Assembly: GCA_004380135.1 (NCBI GenBank)
Contig: QXCR01000096.1
Span: 62,001 to 126,000 of the forward strand
Reading direction: 5' to 3'
DNA length: 64,000 bases
Origin: Stemphylium vesicarium
Taxonomy: Eukaryota; Ascomycota; Dothideomycetes; Pleosporales; Pleosporaceae
Made by a program: the position numbers and the translations under genes
Shown here: positions 55,460-64,000 of the stretch, piece after piece
How positions within the stretch are numbered: position 1 is the stretch's first letter
Layout of the letters: every line of letters begins with the position of its first letter
The notes under the pieces: model-generated
The model's input: only the letters and a program-made list of their open reading frames with translations
Database searches by the model: none
Told to the model about the DNA's origin: nothing

Positions 55460-56610
55460 GTTTGAAAGGGGGGGAAATGTGAAGTTAGGCGTTCAGACAT
55501 GCCGCCGGATGCTGCTCGACCTTTTGTACCAAGCGCACTCGGGTAGAAGGCGAAAAATTCTGCCCCTTGATACAATTCGGTCTAAGCTCAAAAGACCACA
55601 CATACGTTTCAACGTCGCAAAGGTAGCCATGCGTTGGAGACACCGCCTTGTGTCTATGGCGGAAACAGTGGGTCTCCAACCGAGATTTCAACGTCGGCGC
55701 ACAGTCCGCCCTAGCTTTCCAGGGATGAAAACGTTGCGGTGAGGCAGCTTAGGACGGGGCAGGAATGCCGGCGAACGGCAAAAAGTAAGAATAAGCGCTT
55801 ATTGCACACCATTACTGGTCAACGATTTTGAAGCGTGCCGTGGGAGCCATTACGGGATCTGTACCGTACCGTACCGTATCGTCTCGTACTTTTCAAATCT
55901 ATCAGGGTCCAAGAGATGAGCCGCAAGGTAACCGTATCGGGAACAGATAACACGAAGCCCCGTGGGCCCTGAAGATCTCTTACGGGGCTCATCAATTCCA
56001 AGACGGCCCAGGCATCGGAGCTCGAGCCTGTCTGGGTCTTACCGCCCCGTACCAGAAGGTTGAGAGTCGCGCCGTAAAGGTATAGAGTTGCAGGTCTCGA
56101 GTGTAGATGCCGCACCAGTGGAGCACGCAGCACATTGTGGTGCACTTGTAGAAGCCCGCATCTTCAGCGGATAGTCGCCAACACCTAATAATACGCACTC
56201 TATATGCTGATCGCAATTGCTGAGTTGTTGCCCGCCCACGGGCGCTGGGGAGTTGGCTCGGTGAAGTAGGAGAAGGTCGGGCATTTCAGGGTCTGGCGTC
56301 GCACCTCGCTTACGCTTAAACCGGCGGCTCGGGACAACATCCCCCTGGGACTTGACAGCATCATACACTAAGCTGCAGGTCTTCGGGTCGAATCGCGAGC
56401 GGTCTCGACAGGTGTTCTCAACGCTCGGCGTCTGCAGCGCAGCAGTCTTGGTCAGCTTGTGTTACGTCGCAGCATGCGAACAATTCGGGGTCGTAGAAGC
56501 AGCAGGCGACGCCGCGACGGCATGCTCGGTGTAAGCACCTGTGTAACGAAACCGAAAAGAAGTTAAATTGCCTTCGTCCATCATGATTTCATGCCCATTC
56601 ATAAACAAAC
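55460..56610. other. divergent promoter region, desaturase / P450
   Basis: About 1.15 kb between divergent start codons. A short TACCG-type tandem repeat (ACCGTACCGTACCGTATCG) lies near 55863-55881. No gene recognised. Confidence 0.4.
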
Positions 56611-58379
56611 ATGTCTTTGCTTGGGCAGCTGTATTTAGCCAGGTGGCTAGTGATGGTCGTGGCTTTCGCCGCGTACCTAGCGAACAAGTACCGAAAGTAT
56701 CGCCGTCTCCAGGCCTTTCCTGGCCCATCAAGCACCGGATGGTCCGAGCTCTTGCACATATGCGCCATCCTGAACAAGTCGGCACATCACTGGTACAAGG
56801 CCATAGGCGATCGTTATGGTAAGTATACGGGTAGAACAGGACTGCAGCGTATGGCAGTAGGCTTGCAAGAGTGGGCGAGGGCCTGCCCAGCCTGAAGTTG
56901 GCCTCGCCGGATCCCCGCTGACGGCGCAACAGGTCCAATCGTTCGCGTCGGTCCCAATGAGTTGAACACGTCGTCGCCCGACTTGCTTGCGCACATGAAC
57001 GCAGTGCGTTCGCCATATACTCGGGGAGCATGGTACTACGGGTCGACGCGCATGGAGCCCGGCAGGGACCATATCTTTAGCCAGCTCGACGAGACGAAAC
57101 ATACCAAGCGGCGCCAGCAGCTGGCCTCTGGAGTATGTTGGCACTTCCATGCAAGCTTCGCGCAGTGGTCAACTGACTCTTCCTGTAGTATTCTGGCAAA
57201 GAAAATCTCTCGCTAGAACCAGACGTCGACGAGAATGTCCTGCAGCTCCTGGACCTTATCAGGTCCAAATATCTATCTACCGACACACAGTCCAAACCCA
57301 TGGACTTGGGTGTCAAGATCCAATATTTCACCCTCGACGTCATCAGTAAGATAGGCTTTGGGAGGGCATTTGGTGACCTCAAGGCCGATGCTGATCTAGA
57401 CAATTACATTAGCTCTGCAAGGGTGGGATTGTCGATCATGGTATACGTAGCTGGTCTCGGGCTTGCGCCGTTACTCCAGTGGTCGCCCCTCGCGCATCTT
57501 GTTGGGCCCTCAGACAAAGACAAAAGTGGCTTTGGGAGAATGTTGGCTGTCGCACGTGAGCTTATCGATTCGCGACTCGAAAAGACGTCCGCTAGCCGCT
57601 CCGATATGCTTGCGTCATTCATACGCCATGGCCTACCGAGAGACGACATCGTTACCGAATCTCTGCTCCAGATCCTCGCAGGATCTGACACCACCGCGAC
57701 CGCTATCCGTGCGACCATGCTACATCTTATGACACACCATGTTGTATACCGAAAGCTTCAGGCGGAAATTGACGCCGCAGTGTCTTCCGGCCAGGTAGCT
57801 TCAGGTCGTAAAGTTGTCTCGGATGAAACCTTGAAACAACTGCCATACCTGCACGCCGTGGTCCGCGAAGGCCTTCGCATTCACCCCGCGATAACTGATG
57901 TCGTTCCAAAAGTAGTGCCCGAAGGCGGCGATACTGTGACTATCGACGGCAAAGAGTACTTTCTCCCTGGTGGTACCCTTGTCGGCTACAATGTTCTGGG
58001 CTTGCAGCATGACAAAAATTTGTTTGGTGAAGACGCAGAGTATTTCCGACCAGAGCGCTGGCTGCTCGATGAGGAAGTTGAAGCTGATGGGCAACGCCTC
58101 GCAGCTATGCGACGAACGACTGAGATGATCTTCGGGTATGGCAAATACCAATGTCTCGGTAAGCCGATAGCTTGGCTTGAACTGAGGAAAGTCATCTTTG
58201 AGGTGTGTAGATGATGAGGATGCGACACGCCACTGCTGACAAAGCCGTAGTTGCTGCGCTATTTTGACTGGTCTCTAGCCACTCCGGAGAAGCCCTGGAG
58301 GTCTACGAATTACAATGGCATCTACCTCCAAAATGAGATGTGGGTTTCCGTCACGGAGAGAGCAAACAAGCGAATCTAG
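56611..58379 (+). CDS. cytochrome P450, pisatin-demethylase-like
   Basis: Four exons (56611-56818, 56933-57132, 57189-58202, 58251-58379) join in phase to 516 aa. N-terminal anchor (LYLARWLVMVVAFAAYLA), then the proline region AFPGPSSTGWSELLHI. GPIVRVGPNELNTSSPDLL and the segment SGYSGKENLSLEPDVDENVL (across intron 2) are typical of the CYP57/pisatin demethylase and benzoate-hydroxylase group. I-helix LAGSDTTATAIR, K-helix VVREGLRIHP, PERW motif FRPERWLLD and heme loop FGYGKYQCLG are intact. The last exon, RYFDWSLATPEKPWRS, is also typical. ER-bound monooxygenase. Its co-oriented neighbour is a secreted carboxylesterase, suggesting a small catabolic or detoxification pair; the substrate is unknown and may not be a phytoalexin. 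Confidence 0.9.
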
Positions 58380-59075
58380 GGCTTCAGGACACAGTTTACC
58401 AATGGTGCAGTGGCGCCTTCCTCGTTGAACATTTCGCTTGCGTAGTTGCCTCGTTGGGTCGGATCTTTCTTCTTTCTCAAGATCGCAGCGCCTACATCCG
58501 CCACTTCCCGCTGTTCCTTGGGTTGCCTGTAGACGCTCGCAAATGTTTCGCTCCTGTTCTCTCGCTACGATCAAGGTGCAATGGATGTAAGTATTCACGG
58601 AAAATTGGAGTATCGAAGCCCCATGCGACAACGTTGCGGGGTAGTGTGGAGCCTAGTTCTTCCCCGGATTAATTCAGCATCGCATTCCCGACTGCGTCAT
58701 ACCTCCGGCTAGCACGACGCGCTCACTGTTTTCTTAGCTTTTCTGACAAGCTTCGCGGACCGATCCACTGGGGAGAGGGCGAAAATAATAAGCACTCAAC
58801 GTTCCCTCCAATGAATGTATCCCTTCTCAGCCTCATTCTCATACCTCAGGACGGCCATGCGGTTGCTTGGCATCAATCCTTCTGCCAAGACGGCCGGTAA
58901 CCAAGAGCCGGCAAAACAAAAATGTGTGGGAAGGGCCTGATTGGTGGAAGTTCCTAACGCACAGCAGTAGTGATTCCGCGGGAGCTGGTCAGTATGCTCG
59001 TGGTGAATGCTATACTGTGGAAATAGAGGTACAAGTATCGGCATACTTTACGTAGTCGACCATGCATCTTCCGCC
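58380..59075. other. intergenic, P450 3' flank and carboxylesterase promoter
   Basis: About 700 bases. No gene recognised. Confidence 0.4.
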
Positions 59076-60843
59076 ATGAAGCTTTCGAGATTCTCCTTTG
59101 CTGCCGTTGGCTGTGCCTCACTGACTGCTGCGACAAGTCCTGTAGTTCATTCGGATGCCGGTATATACCAAGGACGTCACCTCCCTGAGTTCAACCAGGA
59201 TCTCTTCCTGGGTGTAAAGTATGCGCCAAAACCGGTACGCTTCGCCCCCGCGGAATTGATCTCCAACCCACCGGAGATGTACCACAATACGACGCAATAT
59301 GGGCTGGATTGCAAAGGCTATGGTTCGGACACCAATACTTTAGTGGCCGGAGGTTGGACAAAGATGGGCGAAGATTGCTTGCATCTAAACATAGTCAAGC
59401 CGACGACAAATCAGACCGGACTGCCAGTACTGCTGTGGATATACGGTGGCGGGTGGCAGCAAGGCGCTACAAGTGACCCGCGGTAAGTAACCCTCCATAT
59501 GCGATTGCGATGTGACGATGCTGATGCAAGTTAGGTACAACATGAGCTACATCGTTGAGCAGTCTGTACTCAACGAAAAACCCGTCATCGGCATTTCAAT
59601 CAACTACCGCATGGCAGCATTTGGCTTCCTCTACAGCGAAGAAGTAAGGGAAGCTGGCACTGAGAACCTCGGGCTCCTCGATCAGCGGCTGGCTATGCAA
59701 TGGGTCAACAAGCACATCTCCGCATTCGGTGGCGACCCTACCAAAGTCACAATCTGGGGCGAGTCAGCGGGCGCATATTCTGTCGGCGATCACATTGCTG
59801 CCTACAACGGCGACAACGACGGGCTCTTTCGCGCTGCCATCCTTGAGAGCGGTGGTGCTGTCGGCGCACCTCTGAATGGGACGGACTGGTACCAGCGCAT
59901 GTATGACAACTTGACCGAGTCAGTCGGATGCGCGGACGCAGAAAACACGTTACAATGCCTTCGCGATGTACCTTACGAGACGATCGCGCCATATGGCTAC
60001 CAAGGCTTGGAGTGGTTCCACGTCATAGACGGCAGCTTCATTCCGCGATATGGTCAGCAATCGCTGCGAGAAGGCAAGTTCACGAAGATTCCAATCATCC
60101 TCGGTACGAACACGGACGAGGGCTTCGGTGTCAATGGCGTGAACAACGATACCCAGGCCATCAACCAACTTGTGCACTCGAAGCGCTGGAACGTCAACGA
60201 GAGTGTCGCGGAGACCCTATTGGACTTGTATCCAAATGACCCTGCGCTCGGCGAGCCCTACGGGTGGGGCAATCGCACATGGCCCCAGTATGGGCTGCAG
60301 TACAAGCGTTATCAGAGCATCGCCACGGATTTGACAATGTATGCACCACGAAGGTTATTGGCGCAGAGTATGAGCGAGTACGTCGACGACGTGTACTCGT
60401 ATCGCTGGGACGCACCAAAATTCAATAACACGCCGGATACGATCGGGGTTAATCACTTCTCCGAGGTCAGTAGCGCGCTTCCAACGGTCACCAGAGATTG
60501 CCATGACTAATGCGCACGTGCAGATACCCTTCGTCTTTGGTAACACTGAGCAACAAATTACGCCACTTGGCAACAGTTCCGAGAACCTCGCGTTGTCGAA
60601 GTTGGTCATGAGGATGTGGACAGCTTTCGCATACGATCTCGATCCAAATGGCCATGGAGGTATGTAACGTTCTTGACATGTGCTGCCAGCTTGCTAACGA
60701 GAATGGTAGTCCCTGGCGCGCCCGAATGGCCGAGCTACGCAGACGATGCGACAAACTTCGTGTTCCGCAAAGATGAAAGCTACATCGAAACGGACGATGA
60801 TCGCGCTGAAGGTGTTGCGTTTATAAACAGTTTGGTGCGCTGA
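59076..60843 (+). CDS. secreted type-B carboxylesterase
   Basis: Four exons (59076-59482, 59535-60465, 60524-60659, 60710-60843) join in phase to 535 aa. Signal peptide MKLSRFSFAAVGCASLTAAT. Type-B features: early FLGVKYAPKPVRF and EDCLHLNI, oxyanion hole LWIYGGGWQQGAT, nucleophile elbow WGESAGAYSV, acid residue in GTNTDEGFG, and catalytic His in GVNHFSEIPFVFG, where the second intron falls right after FSE. Many Asn-x-Ser/Thr sites fit secretion. Members hydrolyse esters of plant or xenobiotic origin, or act in secondary metabolism. Same strand as the upstream P450, 0.7 kb apart. Confidence 0.93.
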
Positions 60844-61242
60844 GAGACGATGGGAGTGGCTACGTAGCGTCCCTCTCTTCGGTTCGGGGATGCCAGTGGA
60901 CATCGCTACGGGGTAACTCGACGGGAAGCATCCACGGACAGCAACACGCAATCGACAGCTGTCAAGCATGTCGTGAACCAGGATCTACATACGTCGCACA
61001 ACACATGAAGAGTTGATAGCATTGGATGGATACCACACGCGATCGAGAGAGGGCAAGTGCGAAGGCATGTAATGATGAAAATTGCAGGAATACACTCATC
61101 TAGATTGTCTAAGATATCTCAAGAGGGCCTTTACGTAAATGCTCTACAGCGACAGTATAACGTGGCAGTGGTTGCGAAGCCTACGAGATCTAAAGCCGTC
61201 GCTTTGTCCACCGTCCCCATGCCACCGGTAACAAGTGAAGCC
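60844..61242. other. convergent 3' flanks
   Basis: About 400 bases between the carboxylesterase and copy 2 of the unrecognised family. Nothing else seen. Confidence 0.4.
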
Positions 61243-62682
61243 TCACTTGGACCATTGCTTGTCCTGCTTGTCCTGGTCGCCGTTCATCCATTCATCCTCC
61301 CAAACATTCTTACTTTTGCTGTCGAAGAAGTACATGTCGCTTGCGAGGTTGGCAAACATGGCTGTGACGTGGCCAGGCTTCGGTTCATGCAGGTGCATCT
61401 CTAGGAATAGGAACACCTTTGGGAAGCCAGGTACCGTTACCTGCGCCTTGCTTGTCGTGTCAAGCGAAGCGATGGCTTTTCGCAGCGACTGAGCTTGTCC
61501 TTGCCAGCGCTTGACGGCAGTGGGAGCGCACTCGTATATCGCCTCCAATTGCTGTTTAACGCGGATGCCGCATGCAGCGTCGACAGACGCCAACTTTTCG
61601 AACCGACCGGGAGAGTGTATGATATAGATGCCCAGGGACTTGCAAGGCGGCCGCGTGACGAACATGTTGTGCATGGATCCATGCTGATCTGGGCCGTCAT
61701 CCGTGTAAGGATCCTTGAGGACATCCTGGAACCGAGGCCGCAATGTGATCTCGACCCACCCCCGCCCTAACCGTATATCATTTGAGAAGGAGTCTAGAAG
61801 GAACGGATTGAACGCTAGTCGGCTCAGGTCTAGCCAGAGGGCGTGCGTACTTTCTAAGACAGGGACGTCTGGCGAAATCTGTCCACGGACAATGAAGCGC
61901 TTATGGTGTAAGTCGCGACGTCGACGTCCCCACCAATCCATGTGATAATCCAGGACATCTACCGCGGAATTGGGGAGTTCCATGGCTTGCGTGAAGCGCG
62001 CCGGGATGTAGCCATTGAAAGGAGAGGCACCGGGCTCGACACCATGCTGCGTAGAACCACGAATCGTGCACTCGAAATGGGAGATCTCTTGCTGCGAAAG
62101 TTGCAACCACTGAAGTGCGGTATCGTCGCCGATGGTCTGACCGTACTCGATGGGGCCGCAGGGATCGGATACGCGATACAGAGAGGATACAGCATCGCGC
62201 CATGCGTACGAGACGTGTCACGCGCTATTCGAGGTGTTTAGCGGCAGGAAATTCAGAACATTGGTGAGAAGTTCGCTGACCTCTAGGGCGCTATGAGCGC
62301 GCTCGTCATGGTGGGCTTCGGGTCGGGACGTGGAAGGTGGCGTGGTGCTCTGTGAACCTGGTGCCTTTTGCGTCTGCGCCGAGGTGTCCTAAAGATCGAG
62401 GCGCGCATCAATTGCACTCAGCCACTTCGAAGCCTCCCTGTTTGCCTCACCAGATATCTCCAATGTTTCATCTTCTTTGCGGATGACTTCGGGCCAATAG
62501 TGTGAGAAATAGGTACTTCTGAATAGCGCACCCCAGCCGAGGTTAGCGCTGCAACGGCTGTCGTTATCGTCCGCGCGAGCAGTAATTTCGGTAGATGCGT
62601 GCTTTATCTTTTAGCAAATGCCGAATTGGGAAGGGTTCATGAACGAGGGAAAAGTTGCAGGCGTGCGCGTCAGCCGGGACAT
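61243..62682 (-). pseudogene. unrecognised family, copy 2, three in-frame stops
   Basis: From ATG 62682 one frame runs 480 codons to 61243 with no frameshift but three stops: TAA 62613-62611, TAG 62391-62389, TGA 62220-62218. Protein-like sequence continues across each: GALFRSTYFSHYWPEVIRKE and EASKWLSAIDARLDL before the second, RAHSALEVSELLTNVLNFL before the third, then CGPIEYGQTIGDDTALQWLQ. The final 287 codons are uninterrupted and include WLDLSRLAFNPFLLDSFSN, TRPPCKSLGIYIIHSPG, CAPTAVKRWQ and VPGFPKVFLFLEM. It aligns with copies 1 and 3 but with clear divergence. No known domain recognised, no signal peptide or membrane segment. The stops fit CAG/CAA to TAG/TAA; the TGA would need CGA or TGG. 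The 3' open part might still be translated from an internal start (not shown). Confidence 0.65.
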
Positions 62683-63214
62683 GTTATGCTTTCAAGAACA
62701 TAGAACAATTCAAGGAAAATAGCCTACTGGCACCGCGAGCGTCATGCAAGGATTTTCCTGGTATCCGGATTCTTCAATAAAGGGCTGTAGGGGTTCGGGT
62801 TCGTACCTTGCGTGCGCTTTCAACTGTAGGTCGACAGCCAAAAGGTTCGTAGGCATGTGTGTATTGTAGTCGCTGACGGGAAGGTTGAGAAATTGACGGG
62901 TGCACGTTTTGGTCGAGTAGACACCACGCCGCAAAAACATTAGTACCTAGGTATTTTTCAGGTGTTCAATTAATATTGCTTACATACCATGTTCTATAAT
63001 ATAAGTCCCCCGTTCATCGCGATAGTTATGAACCCTGAACAATGCTGTTTTATGTGCATGCAGCACTCCCCTTTGAACTAGACGTCTTCAAGAAATCTCA
63101 CTGTACAAGAAAGAGCTGTAGAAGGTGGACCCAAGGAAATGACGTTCTCAGTGTCTCGGTAGGAAGGCACGACTTCGGAACGCACTGAACACAGCATCAC
63201 TTAACTCAATCTAC
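62683..63214. other. spacer between copies 2 and 3
   Basis: About 530 bases between tandem family copies. A 76-codon minus-strand ORF (62710-62940, with KAHARYEPEPLQPFIEESGY) has protein-like composition and could be an upstream exon or relic linked to copy 2, but I cannot connect it in phase. Confidence 0.35.
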
Positions 63215-64000
63215 TCATTTGGGATATAGCGGAGAATTCCTTACCAAAATAATGGACCTCTTTGCTATAGACTCTTCATACCCGTCCATCCGTCCCAAGA
63301 GTAAAACGAACTTGGGCACACCGGAATCAAGCCAAATACCACGCTTTTCCGCGGCCGTGGTATATCGAATCCAGTCGGGGGTTTGGATTCTCCTTCGTAG
63401 ATTTATAGCCTGCTCCTTCCACACAGAAAGTAAGTCGTTAGCGTGTTGTTCAAGCGTGGCCAGAAACTGTCCTATTCGAATGCCACCTTCGTCGCATATC
63501 CTATCGAAAGGATGTAGAAAGCGGTTGTCAGCTCGCGAAGCGTAAATACTCAATGCCTAGCAAGGAGGCTCAGTGAGGAACATCTGGCTGATCAGCTTTG
63601 CGAAGCGCGATTTAGGGATCGGCTCCTGGAAGATGTAGTGTTCGCTGGGTCCCGGCTAAAGTGCAATTTCTAGTCTTCCAAGCTTCTGTTCTATCCGACC
63701 AGAGAGTACTTCCAGAATGTAAGAGTTCATTTTGAATTGGCTCAAATCCAGCCATTGTTGGGTTAGCTCAGTGGAAGTGATCGACAGGGGTATCCAGCTT
63801 AGTTGTTGGTACGAGGTTTGTATCTCCGCATAAGCCTGCGCTGAGAGAGAGCGACTCTGCGTTGTTTGAACCGGATAGAAGACGTACAAACATTCCCGCG
63901 GGGGCCTACGCGATAACGCTGAAGCCTCTTGCTCAACACGTGCGATTTCGTAAACGGGCAACTCCAACCACGCAAAGGCTGTGTCGATGATCTGTGCGTA
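63215..64000 (-). pseudogene. unrecognised family, copy 3, two in-frame stops (5' part outside window)
   Basis: One frame is open from the right edge of the window to 63215, except for TAG at 63658-63656 and TAG at 63559-63557. Visible similarity to the other copies: AFAWLELPVYEIARVEQE (compare ALQWLQLSQQEISHFE), TQQWLDLSQFKMNSYILEVL, MFLTEPPC then ALSIYASRAD, CDEGGIRIGQFLATLEQHA and SGVPKFVLLLGRM. At the second stop the other copies have Lys (PPCK), so the ancestral codon here was perhaps CAG. Same strand as copy 2 and 0.5 kb upstream of it, so the two are a tandem pair. The N-terminal part lies beyond the window. Confidence 0.6.

Noticed and set aside
61243..62106. treating copy 2's long C-terminal ORF as a normal gene
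   Set aside because: The ORF opens at a TTG, and matching protein sequence continues upstream across in-frame stops, so a broken longer gene is the better reading.

Overview
The window is fungal nuclear DNA, most likely from a filamentous ascomycete of the Dothideomycetes (Pleosporales-like). The evidence is short 45-60 nt spliceosomal introns with GT..AG ends and CTAAC/CTGAC-type branch sites, roughly half-GC coding sequence, HET and STAND/NLR-type genes, secreted plant-wall enzymes (cutinase, GH131), and C-to-T mutation scars typical of repeat-induced point mutation (RIP). Most genes are split, so gene models were rebuilt by joining exons in phase; nearly all junctions close without a frame error.

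Layout. 1-6.1 kb: housekeeping block with an amidohydrolase/decarboxylase (running off the left edge), a GNAT acetyltransferase and the catalytic subunit of DNA polymerase delta. 6.3-8.2 kb: a RIP-damaged pogo/Fot-type DNA transposon. 9.9-17.8 kb: secreted FAD oxidoreductase, GT25-like glycosyltransferase and the DHHC palmitoyltransferase PFA3. 18.1-27.8 kb: an incompatibility/NLR-type island with a HET-domain remnant, an intact solo SesB-like alpha/beta-hydrolase, a CYP52-like P450 and an NLR (hydrolase, NB-ARC, TPR). 28.2-38.9 kb: CAF16-like ABC ATPase, GH131 protein, GT31-like glycosyltransferase, an acidic-repeat protein, a Zn2Cys6-like protein and a DUF427 protein. 41-49.4 kb: modular polysaccharide deacetylase, a Gly/Met-rich protein, cutinase and a second FAD oxidoreductase. 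50.7-64 kb: a delta-12 desaturase and a P450/carboxylesterase pair, surrounded by three damaged copies of a protein family I do not recognise.

The two most interesting points are these. (1) In the NLR island, the NLR's N-terminal hydrolase domain has lost its nucleophile serine (Gly112 in CHGFGG), while the neighbouring solo hydrolase keeps it (Ser111 in CHSLGG); their first introns sit at the same codon, so they are duplicates. This suggests a pseudoenzyme receptor beside an active partner enzyme. (2) The three unrecognised paralogues at the right end stay in one reading frame apart from eight in-frame stops, seven of them explicable as CpA-to-TpA changes. This looks like a multicopy family hit lightly by RIP.

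No tRNA, rRNA or CRISPR was seen. Functions are from motif recognition only; no database search was possible.
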